A stretch of 35,578 nucleotides of DNA from Syntrophaceae bacterium CG2_30_49_12 (lineage in GTDB: Bacteria; Desulfobacterota; Syntrophia; Syntrophales; CG2-30-49-12), in NCBI GenBank assembly GCA_001873675.1, contig MNZP01000152.1:1-35578 (forward strand). The letters are read 5' to 3'. Below the pieces are notes generated by a model. That model was not told where the DNA came from. It searched no databases and saw only the letters and a list, made by a program, of their open reading frames with translations. This document shows positions 16,600 through 25,559 of this stretch, in pieces (the first letter of the stretch is position 1; every line of letters begins with the position of its first letter). The position numbers and the translations under genes were made by a program.

Positions 16600-17487
16600 A
16601 TGTTTAGAGGGGCCATTGTGGCGATTGTCACCCCATTTAAGGAGGGGAAGATTGATGAAGCGGCATTGCGGGAACTGATCGAGTTCCAGATCGTCAACGG
16701 GACTCAGGGGATTGTCCCCTGTGGAACTACCGGTGAGTCCAGTACGCTCTCCTATGAAGAGCATGACAGGGTGATCGAGATCACGATAGAAACCGTAAAA
16801 AAGCGGGTGCCGGTAATTGCCGGTACCGGTTCCAACAGCACCGAGGAGGCGCTGCGGCTGACCATGCATGCGTACAAAGCAGGCGCCGACGGGGCCTTGC
16901 TGGTCTGCCCCTACTACAACAGGCCCACACAGGAGGGGCTTTATCAGCACTATAAAACCATCGCAGAAAAGGTGCCGCTGCCGATTATCCCCTACAATAT
17001 TCCCGGCAGGACAGGGGTCAATCTCCTGCCTGAGACGGTAGCCAGACTTTCCAAAATAGACAATATCGTGGGTATCAAGGAGGCCTCCGGTTCCCTGACA
17101 CAGATGGGCGAGGTGATCAATCTCTGCGGCGATGATTTTTATCTTCTCTCGGGTGATGACATTATTACCCTCCCGGTACTTGCGCTTGGCGGCAGGGGAG
17201 TAATCTCTGTTGTCTCCAACGTGGCGCCTGCCGACGTGGTTGCGATGATTGACACTTTTGAAGCCGGCGATCTCCGGAGGGCAAGAGAATTACATTATAA
17301 GTTGGCGCCCCTGGTCGGCGCCCTCTTTCTGGAAACTAGTCCTGTCCCCGTCAAGGCCGCCCTGGCCATGATGGGAAAGATCGAAGCCGACGTGCGGCTT
17401 CCCCTGTGCAAAATTTCGGATGCTAATTACGAAAAGCTGAATAAGGCCATGCTGGATTATGGTCTTATCTCTGGTAAACCCAGGTAG
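16600..17487 (+). CDS. dapA: 4-hydroxy-tetrahydrodipicolinate synthase
   Basis: DapA condenses pyruvate with aspartate semialdehyde, the first step committed to lysine and diaminopimelate. Starting at ATG 16600, directly behind a GGAGGAAGG site, it has 295 residues; an upstream in-frame start at 16585 lies before that site. Motifs: GTTGESSTL, the catalytic Tyr in IPYNIPGRTG and the Schiff-base Lys in VGIKEASG. dapB and other lysine genes are not nearby. The stop precedes trpC by 8 bp. Confidence 0.97.
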   Translation: MFRGAIVAIVTPFKEGKIDEAALRELIEFQIVNGTQGIVPCGTTGESSTLSYEEHDRVIEITIETVKKRVPVIAGTGSNSTEEALRLTMHAYKAGADGALLVCPYYNRPTQEGLYQHYKTIAEKVPLPIIPYNIPGRTGVNLLPETVARLSKIDNIVGIKEASGSLTQMGEVINLCGDDFYLLSGDDIITLPVLALGGRGVISVVSNVAPADVVAMIDTFEAGDLRRARELHYKLAPLVGALFLETSPVPVKAALAMMGKIEADVRLPLCKISDANYEKLNKAMLDYGLISGKPR

Positions 17488-17495
17488 GGGTGTTA

Positions 17496-18290
17496 ATGTC
17501 TTATCCTTCCGTGATTTTAGAGGAAATTGTAGAGGCTAAAAAAGGGGAGCTCGCCGATCTAAAGGGGATCAGACCCCTTGTTAAACTGAAGGAGGCCCTC
17601 CGGGATACGCCCTGCCCCCGCAATTTCAGAGAGGCGATATCATCCTCTGACTGTTCCATCATCGCCGAGGTGAAGAGACGTTCCCCATCCAAAGGGACCA
17701 TCAGAGAAGACTTTGACCCGGTAAAGATTGCCGCCATCTATGAGGAAAGCGGGGCCGCTGCCGTCTCTGTTCTCACGGAACGTAAATTTTTCGGTGGAGA
17801 CAGCTCTTACCTCCTTGGTATTAAAAAAATCGTCGGCCTCCCCCTCCTGAGGAAGGATTTTATCATTGATCCTTACCAGATCTACGAGACAAGGGCCATC
17901 GGCGGTGACGCCCTCCTCCTCATCGCCAGTATCCTGAAAGAGGGACAATTGCGGGATTTTATTCATCTGGCGGAATCGCTGGGTCTCTCCCCACTTACAG
18001 AGGTGCATACACGGGAAGAACTGGATAAGGCGCTGTCCGCCGGGGCTGACATCATCGGGATCAACAACAGAGACCTGAAAAATTTTTCTACAGACCTGAA
18101 AACCAGCATGGAACTGGCTTCTTCTATTCCCGGAGACAAAATCGTGGTCAGCGAAAGCGGCATCCATACACGGGGAGATATTGAAATCCTGATGAAGGCG
18201 GGTATTCATTGCTTCCTGATAGGTGAGACACTGATGCGGGCCGGCGATATGGGTGCAAAATTAGGAGAACTTCTGGGCAGGAGGAAATAA
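17496..18290 (+). CDS. trpC: Indole-3-glycerol phosphate synthase
   Basis: TrpC closes the indole ring in tryptophan synthesis. The 264-residue TIM barrel shows AEVKRRSPSKG with the catalytic Lys, KDFIIDPYQI, GINNRDLKNF and VSESGI. ATG 17496 is 5 bases after AGGGG and is preferred to GTG 17490. The gene sits 8 bp behind dapA and 1 bp before trpF, so lysine and tryptophan genes share a transcript. No other trp gene is in the window. Confidence 0.95.
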   Translation: MSYPSVILEEIVEAKKGELADLKGIRPLVKLKEALRDTPCPRNFREAISSSDCSIIAEVKRRSPSKGTIREDFDPVKIAAIYEESGAAAVSVLTERKFFGGDSSYLLGIKKIVGLPLLRKDFIIDPYQIYETRAIGGDALLLIASILKEGQLRDFIHLAESLGLSPLTEVHTREELDKALSAGADIIGINNRDLKNFSTDLKTSMELASSIPGDKIVVSESGIHTRGDIEILMKAGIHCFLIGETLMRAGDMGAKLGELLGRRK

Positions 18291-18291
18291 A

Positions 18292-18915
18292 GTGACAAAG
18301 GTAAAGATCTGCGGGATCACAAACATCCATGATGCCCTGCATGCGGCCGATTGCGGGGCTGACGCCCTCGGTTTCATCTACTATCCGAAGAGTCCACGGT
18401 ACGTAGCGCCGGAGGTCGCCAGGAAAATCATCGAAGAACTTCCCCCTGGAATTACGAAGGTTGGTGTCTTTGTCAATCACGATGCCGGAGAGATCAGGGA
18501 ATTGATGGAATTCTGCGGTCTTGACATGGTTCAACTCCACGGAGATGAATCTCCCGCCTATTGCCGTCAATTTCCGGCGCTTACCCTGATCAAGGCCCTT
18601 TCCCTCCAGGTGGCGCATGACCTCGTAAAGTTGAGGGACTACCCTGTAAAGGCGGTCCTAATTGATGCCTATAGTCCTGAACTCTACGGGGGGACGGGGA
18701 AAAAAGCGGACTGGGAGCTGGCCATAAAGGTCAAGGAGACACACCTCCTCATCCTCTCCGGTGGTTTAAATGTAAACAATGTACGGCAGGCTATCGAGGC
18801 GGTTTTACCCCTCGCCGTTGACATCAACAGCGGTGTTGAAGCTTCCCCGGGGAAGAAGGATCCCGAGATGGTCAGGAGAATCATTGAGATTGTACGACAG
18901 ACAGATTCAGACTAA
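18292..18915 (+). CDS. trpF: Phosphoribosylanthranilate isomerase
   Basis: TrpF isomerises phosphoribosylanthranilate to CdRP, the substrate for TrpC just upstream. The 207 residues show KICGIT at the start, VQLHGDE in the middle and the DINSGVEASPGKKD end with the conserved phosphate-binding loop. GTG 18292 is the start, with AGGAGGAAATAA before it and 1 bp after trpC. It is the last gene of the cluster, followed by strong hairpins. Confidence 0.95.
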   Translation: MTKVKICGITNIHDALHAADCGADALGFIYYPKSPRYVAPEVARKIIEELPPGITKVGVFVNHDAGEIRELMEFCGLDMVQLHGDESPAYCRQFPALTLIKALSLQVAHDLVKLRDYPVKAVLIDAYSPELYGGTGKKADWELAIKVKETHLLILSGGLNVNNVRQAIEAVLPLAVDINSGVEASPGKKDPEMVRRIIEIVRQTDSD

Positions 18916-18972
18916 TGCCCCGCGGATTCTTGATCCGCGGGGCATTGGCGCTCCGCGAAGCGGAGTGCCAAT
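18915..18972. terminator. Paired hairpins after trpF
   Basis: Two perfect or near-perfect hairpins follow the trpF stop. The first, 18915-18945, pairs 13 bases (ATGCCCCGCGGAT with ATCCGCGGGGCAT) around a 5-base loop. The second, 18944-18972, pairs 13 bases with one G-T around GAA and shares two bases with the first. No T-run follows, so they are not classical intrinsic terminators, but they would stop or protect the operon's 3' end, and they separate it from the convergent ArfB gene. Confidence 0.7.
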
Positions 18973-18991
18973 CAGTACATATCGTATTTAA

Positions 18992-19017
18992 CCCGCCGGC
19001 CGTCAAGCCCGCCGGCC
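18992..19017. repeat. Direct repeat CCCGCCGGCC
   Basis: The decamer CCCGCCGGCC occurs at 18992-19001 and again at 19008-19017, separated by six bases. It is in the noncoding gap between trpF and the ArfB gene. No function can be assigned. Confidence 0.5.
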
Positions 19018-19033
19018 TTGATCGGTTTTTTCC

Positions 19034-19459
19034 TTATTCATTCGTTTCGGGTTTAGCACGACGCGATCGCTTAATTTGTCCCCGATGAAGTTTACTTTCG
19101 ATACGACGAGCTTGCGAGGCACGTGTTGGCTTTGTAGCACGGCGCACCTTTGGAATTTCAAGCGCCTTGCGAATCAGACGGGTCAAACGTTGACGTGCAT
19201 CTTGTCGATTCTGCGCTTGCGTTCGAAAACGCCGGGCTTCGATCACCAGAATACCGTCCGCAGACACGCGCTTGCCCGCAATGCAGCGGAGACGCTCCCG
19301 GACCGTATCTGACAAGAAAGGAGAATGCCGGAGATCAAAACGCAATTGAACTGCCGTGGCAACTTTATTGATGTTTTGACCGCCAGGGCCAGAGGAAGAA
19401 ACAAACTTCTCGTCAAGTTCGCTCTCGGCAATGACAAGCTTGGGAGTAATGATCAACAT
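19034..19459 (-). CDS. arfB: Alternative ribosome-rescue factor ArfB (class I RF-like)
   Basis: The 141-residue protein is a small peptidyl-tRNA hydrolase that frees ribosomes stalled without a stop codon. It has the GGQ motif in SGPGGQNINK at about 25, the downstream strand AVQLRFDL, and the long basic C-terminal tail (lysine and arginine rich from about residue 105) that in ArfB enters the empty mRNA channel. No Shine-Dalgarno sequence is seen, but the start lies 19 bp after the stop of the acyl-ligase gene on the same strand. Its neighbours Lon and Hsp20 also deal with damaged protein. Confidence 0.93.
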   Translation of the reverse strand: MLIITPKLVIAESELDEKFVSSSGPGGQNINKVATAVQLRFDLRHSPFLSDTVRERLRCIAGKRVSADGILVIEARRFRTQAQNRQDARQRLTRLIRKALEIPKVRRATKPTRASQARRIESKLHRGQIKRSRRAKPETNE

Positions 19460-19478
19460 AATGATATATGTGTTCTGG

Positions 19479-22115
19479 TCATTGCCGTTGGAAAGCGAGA
19501 GAAGCTTCCCGGATCGAGATTAATTTCTCCCTGAGCCTGTCTGCTATCCCCTGGTAATCAAGTTCCCCGATATCATCGGGAGTTAAGGGCGCCCCAAAGA
19601 TAATCCTCACCTTTTTGAGCCTCGGCAACCATCTCCCTCTGGGTAATACATCAACAGAACCCTCTATATAAGCGGGGATCAGGAGCACTTTCAACTCCCC
19701 GGCCAGGATCCCCACTCCTTTCTTGAAGGGCATTATCCTGCCGTCCACCGACCTGCCCCCCTCGGGAAATACGATAAGCGCCATATCTTCTCTCAGGGCA
19801 TAGGCAGATGCCTGAAGTGATTCCGAAAGACCTGAATTCGCATCTATGGTGATAATATGCCCCCACCGGGCAAGCCTTGAGGTCACCGCTCCACGGAAGT
19901 AACCCCGAAAACCCACGGCGTACAACTTCATAAACCTGTTCCGAAGGGTGGCGACAACGATAAAACCATCGAGATAGCTTGTATGGTTTGGAGCAATTAT
20001 GCAGGCTCCCTCAGCAGGAATATTTTCTCTTCCCTTCACCTCAAGTCTCAGGAAGACACGGGCGGCAAGATAAATAACCCATAAAACGAGGTGAAGGATG
20101 GCGTTGCTTATAGCCCCCCTTTCTCTTTTTAACCTTATCCTGTCCATCATATTTTCCGGCGGGGATTGCCTGAGAATGTCACTCCAGGATACAGGTCTCT
20201 TGAGGATTTCTATGTCTCCCGCCCCACCTGTGTATTCTATCGCCCTCTCGATAACGTCTCTGACGGTGGCAACCTCGGAAAATGACGGAGGTATCGGTAC
20301 ACCCAGGCTATTCTCCATGGCTACCATGAGTTCAACCCTCCCGAGGGAGTCTATCCCAAGATCCATCTCGAGATGGGAACGAGGGGAAATCCTGCGCTTG
20401 GTTATAAACGATAGGGACTGAAGGACTACCCTGCCGACATTCGACTCTAACAATCGCTGTTCTTCATCGGAGAGGGGCAGCTCTTCCGTTACCGCCGCCG
20501 AGGCCACCTCCCCTGCCATGAACCTCTTTATCTTTCCGAGATTGGTCCTCGGAAGAGGCCCCTTTAATATGCCGAAATCGGTGGCCCGGCTGTAGGATGG
20601 CAGTGTTGCGGAGAGTTTTTCCATCTCCCATCTCAGAGCTTCGGTGACATTGGCAATGCCATCGGCAGAGATCTTTTCGAAGTTTGGTAATACGAGGGCC
20701 TTGATACCCACGAAGCTTCCCGGATGCGAGGGATCGGGAATACCGGCAACACAGATCTCTTTTATATATGGGCTTTGAAGATAATGGTTTTCTACATCCT
20801 CCGGGTAGATGTTCTTGCCGGAACTTAAGACGATAACCTCCTTAGTCCTCCCCGTGATAAAGAGAAAGCCATCCGGGTCAAGGTAACCGAGATCCCCTGA
20901 GTGGAACCATCCCTCCCTTACAACCTCGGCCGTGGCCGCGGGATTTTTATAATAGCCCCTCATCACATTGGGGCCTCTGATAGCAACTTCTCCTACGCCT
21001 GAGACGTCGGGGTTGTCTATCCTTATTTCTACTCCCCCGACAGCCCTGCCGACCGAACCTATTTTCTTTCTCCCCGGCAGGTTGAAGGCTGCCACAGGGG
21101 ATGTCTCTGTGAGACCGTAACCTTCGAGGATGGTAAAACCAAGTCCCTCCATATCAGAGGCAACGGCGGGATCGAGTCTCGCCCCGCCACTGGCAAAGAA
21201 CCTGAGCCTTGCCCCGAACTCCCGATGGGCCTTTTTAAATATAACCCTCCCCATATTGAGACCCGTAGATCTCCTCAACTCTCTGGCGGCGATAAACATG
21301 AGCCTGGTGATCAACCTCTTCCACCCCGTAAGAGATTCTATCCCGGCCATTATCCCTTTATGTACCAGAGAGTACAACTGAGGGACACCCACCAGGATGG
21401 TCACTTCCTCTTCCCTCAAGGTTTTCATGATCTCCGGCCCCTTGAGGAAATTCAGGAAGGTGACCCTCCCACCCACCAAGGACGGCATCAGGAAGCAGAC
21501 CAGGAACGGATAGGCATGATGGAGGGGGAGAATAGACAGGATGTGATCGTCATGCGATACTACTCCCGGTTTGAGAAGGGCCTCTGCATTGGAGAGGAGG
21601 TTCTTGTGCGTAAGCATTACCCCTTTGGGGACACCGGTAGTGCCCGAAGTATAGAGGAGGGAGGCGAGCTCGTCATCGCTGACCACCGGAAATTCAGCGG
21701 GTGGTGAATCCGGGATTGGCGTATCAAAGGAGATTATCCTCACTCCCAGACCTTCTGAGGCATCGTTTAAAAGGGGGAGGAGATTCTTGGAAGTAAAAAC
21801 TGCCCTGCTCTCCGAATCCCGAAGGAGATTCTCCACTTCATCTTTCCCATATTGGGCATCGAGGGGAACGACAACGGCGCCAATCGAAACGATACCCAGG
21901 TAGGCAAGGCACCACTCAGGACTATTCTCTGCAAATATGGCAACCCTATCTCCCCTATGTATGTCCATATTTATCAGGTAACGCCCGATGGTTGCGGCTC
22001 TCTCATGGACATTGTAAAAGGTGAGACTCTTCAGGCCTGTCCCCTCCTTCATCTGAAGAAAGACAAGCTCCGGGAAACGTTCAACCGTCTCCGTAAACCT
22101 CTCGAATATCGCCAA
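19479..22115 (-). CDS. Acyl-CoA/ACP ligase, acyl carrier and PlsC acyltransferase fusion
   Basis: The 878-residue protein joins three domains. Residues 1-535 are an AMP-forming acyl ligase: YTSGTTGVPKG at 155-165, YGLTET at 333-338, SGDLG at 406-410, GKNIYPED at 433-440 and the catalytic Lys near 528. Residues about 555-630 form an acyl carrier with the phosphopantetheine Ser at 590 (GIDSLGRVEL). Residues about 690-870 are an LPLAT/PlsC acyltransferase with NHTSYLD (H711, D716) and FPEGGRS at 783-789. It should activate a fatty acid, hold it on the carrier and pass it to a lysophospholipid or other acceptor, as in Aas-like re-acylation. TTG 22115 is the start, behind GGGAGG. It is 42 bp after lon and 19 bp before arfB. 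Confidence 0.9.
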   Translation of the reverse strand: MAIFERFTETVERFPELVFLQMKEGTGLKSLTFYNVHERAATIGRYLINMDIHRGDRVAIFAENSPEWCLAYLGIVSIGAVVVPLDAQYGKDEVENLLRDSESRAVFTSKNLLPLLNDASEGLGVRIISFDTPIPDSPPAEFPVVSDDELASLLYTSGTTGVPKGVMLTHKNLLSNAEALLKPGVVSHDDHILSILPLHHAYPFLVCFLMPSLVGGRVTFLNFLKGPEIMKTLREEEVTILVGVPQLYSLVHKGIMAGIESLTGWKRLITRLMFIAARELRRSTGLNMGRVIFKKAHREFGARLRFFASGGARLDPAVASDMEGLGFTILEGYGLTETSPVAAFNLPGRKKIGSVGRAVGGVEIRIDNPDVSGVGEVAIRGPNVMRGYYKNPAATAEVVREGWFHSGDLGYLDPDGFLFITGRTKEVIVLSSGKNIYPEDVENHYLQSPYIKEICVAGIPDPSHPGSFVGIKALVLPNFEKISADGIANVTEALRWEMEKLSATLPSYSRATDFGILKGPLPRTNLGKIKRFMAGEVASAAVTEELPLSDEEQRLLESNVGRVVLQSLSFITKRRISPRSHLEMDLGIDSLGRVELMVAMENSLGVPIPPSFSEVATVRDVIERAIEYTGGAGDIEILKRPVSWSDILRQSPPENMMDRIRLKRERGAISNAILHLVLWVIYLAARVFLRLEVKGRENIPAEGACIIAPNHTSYLDGFIVVATLRNRFMKLYAVGFRGYFRGAVTSRLARWGHIITIDANSGLSESLQASAYALREDMALIVFPEGGRSVDGRIMPFKKGVGILAGELKVLLIPAYIEGSVDVLPRGRWLPRLKKVRIIFGAPLTPDDIGELDYQGIADRLREKLISIREASLAFQRQ

Positions 22116-22157
22116 AGTCCTCCCTCATTCTTGACCAGAGAAGAAGGTTCAGTATCT

Positions 22158-24506
22158 TCATTTTTCAAGGGCGAGCTTTAATACTTCTATCATCTCGTCT
22201 ACGAAGTAAAAGCAGATGTTTTTTTGCACCTTCTGGGGGATATCTTCCAGGTCCTTCCTGTTCCATCTGGGAAGGATGATCTTTTTGACGCCCGCACGGT
22301 GGGCGGCAAGGACCTTTTCTTTGATGCCGCCGACGGGAAGGACAAGCCCCCGGAGGGTGATTTCACCGGTCATGACGAGGTCTTTTTTAACCTTCCTGTT
22401 AGTCAGCAGAGATACCAGGGCGGTAAGCATCGTGACACCCGCCGAGGGACCGTCTTTTTGAATTGCCCCCGCAGGCACATGGACGTGGATATCAATCTCT
22501 TCGAAAAAATCCTTGGGGATGCCGAGATCAACGGCATTGGCCCGTATGAAGCTCAAAGCGGCATTCGCTGACTCCTTCATGACATCCCCCAGTTGGCCGG
22601 TCAGGGTAAGACCCTTCTTTCCTTTCATGGATGTGGCCTCAATAAAGAGAAGTTCTCCGCCCGTGGGTGTCCAGGCAAGTCCCATCGCCACGCCGGGCTT
22701 GGATATCCGGGCGCTCACATCAGGTGGTATACGGATCGGTCCCAGGTACCTGTGTATATCTTTAACGCCGATAGAAGCGGCCTTTATCTTTCCTTCAGCG
22801 ACTTTACTTGCCACACCACGACATACCGCGGCTATTTCACGCTCCAGATTCCTCACGCCGGCTTCCCGTGTATATCCCGAGATGATGTGTTCTACCGCAC
22901 CCTTTGTGAACGTGATCTGATCAGAAGCAAGGCCATTGCCCGCTATCTGCCTGGGAATGAGATAGCGCTCGGCAATTTTCATCTTTTCATCCCGTGTATA
23001 ACCGGGGAGTTCGATCACCTCCATCCTGTCACGGAGAGGAGGAGGCACCGTATCCATGATATTCGCCGTGGTAATAAACATGACATGGGACAGGTCAAAC
23101 GGTACATCCAGATAGTGATCCTCAAAAGAGAAGTTCTGCTCCGGATCGAGTACCTCGAGGAGCGCCGAGGAAGGATCACCACGAAAATCACTCCCCACCT
23201 TGTCAATCTCATCCAGCATAAATAGGGGGTTGTTCGATTCTGCCCGTCTGATTCCCTGGATGATCCTGCCGGGAAGCGCCCCCACATAGGTGCGGCGGTG
23301 CCCGCGAATCTCGGCTTCATCCCGCACACCCCCCAGAGAGAGACGGATGAATTTACGTCCCAGGGCACGGGCGATGGAATGCCCCAGGGATGTTTTACCG
23401 GTGCCCGGAGGTCCAACAAAACATAAGATTGGTCCCTTCATATCGGGCTTTAACTTGCGGACGGCCAGATACTCGATGACCCGCTTTTTGGGTTTTTCCA
23501 GGCCAAAGTGATCTTCATCTAAAACCTGTCTCGCCGCCTTGATGTCAAGATTGTCCTGCGTGTATTCATTCCAGGGGAGCGCCGTTAACCAGTCCAGGTA
23601 GGTTGCCGCCACGGTGTATTCGGCTGAGGAGGGATGCATACGGGACAGGCGATCAAGCTCACGCTCGGCCTCTTTCTTAGCCGCCTCGGGAAGATTTTTT
23701 TTCTCAATCTTGGTCCGAAATTCCTCGACCTCAACCTTCGATTCCTCCGTTTCACCCAACTCCTGTCTGATTGCCTTGAGCTGCTGGCGGAGGTAGTATT
23801 CCCGCTGACTTTTATCAATATCATTCTTAACCTGGGATTGGATCTTGTTGCTCAGTTCAAGTATCTCCAGTTGGTGATTTATCAGCCGCGTCACTTCCTG
23901 CAGTCGCTGCTTTACATCCAGGGTTTCTAAAATCTTCTGTTTCTCCTCTATGGTAGAATTTATAATAGATGCCACCATATCAGTTAGGGTGCTTGGTTCA
24001 GTAATGGATTTTGCCATAAGGCCGAACTCCTGGGGCAGAAAGGGAGAAAGCTGGACAACCCGGTCAAAAAGCCCCAACAGATTTGTCATCAATGCTTCGG
24101 TCTCGATGTCTTTGACTTCCTGGTCCTCGATGGCCTCCACCTGTGCCTGAAGATACGGTTTACCCTCCACAAACTCGACGATTTTGAACCTGCCGATACC
24201 CTGTAAGAGGAGTTGCGCCTTGTTATCAGCCCCCTTTGCCATTTTCAGAATCACGACAGCCGTACCGATGTCATAAAAATCCTCGGGCTGATGCCTGGTC
24301 TCGAGGGGGGGCTTCTTTGCCATCACAAGGCATACCAGGCGATCTTTGGCCATAGCCTCATCAATAAGGGTGGTTGACTGATCGCCGGAAACTTCCAGGG
24401 GAACCATCATCTTCGGGAAAACGACAATATTAAATATGGGTAGGAGGGGTAAAATTTTCGGGATATTAACAGCTTTCAACTCCTCGGATGGTTTCTCTTC
24501 TGACAT
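22158..24506 (-). CDS. lon: ATP-dependent protease Lon
   Basis: LonA degrades misfolded and regulatory proteins in the cytoplasm. The 782-residue product is normal in size and domain order: N-terminal substrate domain, coiled linker, AAA+ domain with Walker A GPPGTGKT at 365-372 and Walker B FMLDEIDK, and the serine-lysine protease domain with the catalytic Ser of KDGPSAGVTM near 688 and Lys near 731 (GGIKEKV). ATG 24506 lies 5 bases behind GGAGG; the frame is open to TTG 24518. It is 63 bp after the Hsp20 stop on the same strand. Confidence 0.97.
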   Translation of the reverse strand: MSEEKPSEELKAVNIPKILPLLPIFNIVVFPKMMVPLEVSGDQSTTLIDEAMAKDRLVCLVMAKKPPLETRHQPEDFYDIGTAVVILKMAKGADNKAQLLLQGIGRFKIVEFVEGKPYLQAQVEAIEDQEVKDIETEALMTNLLGLFDRVVQLSPFLPQEFGLMAKSITEPSTLTDMVASIINSTIEEKQKILETLDVKQRLQEVTRLINHQLEILELSNKIQSQVKNDIDKSQREYYLRQQLKAIRQELGETEESKVEVEEFRTKIEKKNLPEAAKKEAERELDRLSRMHPSSAEYTVAATYLDWLTALPWNEYTQDNLDIKAARQVLDEDHFGLEKPKKRVIEYLAVRKLKPDMKGPILCFVGPPGTGKTSLGHSIARALGRKFIRLSLGGVRDEAEIRGHRRTYVGALPGRIIQGIRRAESNNPLFMLDEIDKVGSDFRGDPSSALLEVLDPEQNFSFEDHYLDVPFDLSHVMFITTANIMDTVPPPLRDRMEVIELPGYTRDEKMKIAERYLIPRQIAGNGLASDQITFTKGAVEHIISGYTREAGVRNLEREIAAVCRGVASKVAEGKIKAASIGVKDIHRYLGPIRIPPDVSARISKPGVAMGLAWTPTGGELLFIEATSMKGKKGLTLTGQLGDVMKESANAALSFIRANAVDLGIPKDFFEEIDIHVHVPAGAIQKDGPSAGVTMLTALVSLLTNRKVKKDLVMTGEITLRGLVLPVGGIKEKVLAAHRAGVKKIILPRWNRKDLEDIPQKVQKNICFYFVDEMIEVLKLALEK

Positions 24507-24569
24507 GGGAACCTCCAAAAGTAACCCTCATGCGAGAATTACAAGTCTTATGATTTAAGGGAAAGCCGA

Positions 24570-25016
24570 TCAACCTTTTTGAATGGGGATTTTGTGAACC
24601 TTATTTAAGGGCGCCTTCGGCATGCGGATTTGAAGAAGCCCATCTGTATATGTCGCATAAACAGATTCCATTTCAATAGGAGCGGGCAGGGTCAGGCTTC
24701 TCTCAAGATATCCGTACGGAATCTCGGCAAGGGAATACCTCGTGTTTTCCACGAGCGGCCTTTCCCGCCGTCGCCCGGAGATCTTTAGCGTCCTGCGGCC
24801 GATCTCCACATGAAGTTCTTCTCTAACAACCCCTGCAATATCGGCCAGGACCACAATCTCGTCGGGAGTTTCGCAGACATCTATCTGAGGTCTCCACATC
24901 CGCTGAAAGTGAGTAGCTAAGGGGTTAATCAGGATAAACATCTCATCAACAGTCCTGCGAAGGTCGGTATCTATCTCCCCCAGGTCGGTCGTAAAGCTAA
25001 TCTCTATATAGTCCAT
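24570..25016 (-). CDS. Hsp20 small heat-shock protein
   Basis: The 148-residue protein is an alpha-crystallin-type chaperone that holds unfolded proteins. The crystallin domain spans about residues 42-135, with VLADIAGVVREELHVEIG, LKISGRR and the C-terminal-end IPI motif (HKIPIQKG), which lets subunits join. Its start codon overlaps no other gene. Between tRNA-Thr and lon on the minus strand, it shares their direction and may share a promoter upstream of the tRNA. Confidence 0.94.
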   Translation of the reverse strand: MDYIEISFTTDLGEIDTDLRRTVDEMFILINPLATHFQRMWRPQIDVCETPDEIVVLADIAGVVREELHVEIGRRTLKISGRRRERPLVENTRYSLAEIPYGYLERSLTLPAPIEMESVYATYTDGLLQIRMPKAPLNKVHKIPIQKG

Positions 25017-25056
25017 TTTGGACTCCTGTAAATAGAATGGTTTTAAACACTGGAAC

Positions 25057-25132
<76 letters not shown>

Positions 25133-25208
25133 TTCTCTATGTCTGATTATTTCCGCTGTCTTTTACATTTTTTATATTACCATGCGGCAGGGCAGTTTAT
25201 AAGCAATA

Positions 25209-25237
25209 TATCTATCTTAACAACTGTCCATTGTCAA
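25209..25237 (-). promoter_or_regulatory. Sigma-70-like promoter for tRNA-Thr/hsp20
   Basis: On the minus strand TTGACA (25237-25232) is followed after 17 bases by TAGATA (25214-25209), 77 bp upstream of the tRNA-Thr 5' end. The -35 is consensus, the -10 only partial. No CIRCE element is seen. Confidence 0.45.
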
Positions 25238-25272
25238 GATTTTAACTGACGGTTGCAATTTAAACTTGAAAA

Positions 25273-25449
25273 GTGACACCTGATTTTTGGATCTTTCAAA
25301 TTATCAAAGAACGTCAGGCAGTTTTGAATGATGCTTTTGCAAAACATCCAGAGCGGTTCAAGGGGAAGGTGCCAAAACCAATGGTCTTACCAGAGGCAGC
25401 CTGGATCAATAAACCGGTACCAGAAAACAGTGATCCATTGCGACAGTAA
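25273..25449 (+). pseudogene. IS3-family transposase C-terminal remnant
   Basis: This short frame encodes AVLNDAFAKHPERFKGKVPK then VLPEAAWINKP, the tail typical of IS3-family OrfB integrase-type transposases. It reaches the stop TAA at 25447-25449. The sequence just after, TGTCCATTTTCATTGACA, looks like an IS3-type terminal inverted repeat, giving a right end at about 25480. Everything upstream, including the DDE domain, is gone. The remnant marks the left edge of the SDR/Bcr-like block. Confidence 0.7.
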
Positions 25450-25559
25450 ATTCTTAATGGAGGTGTCCATTTTCATTGACAAGTTCCGTAAGAGATGGTA
25501 AGAGTTGGTCGAAGGGTAATAAAGTTAACAGCAAAAAACCAATCTTAAGGAGGCAAGAG

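Noticed and set aside
22593..23225. A 210-codon open frame on the plus strand
   Set aside because: Opposite the protease and AAA+ domains of lon; no protein-like features.
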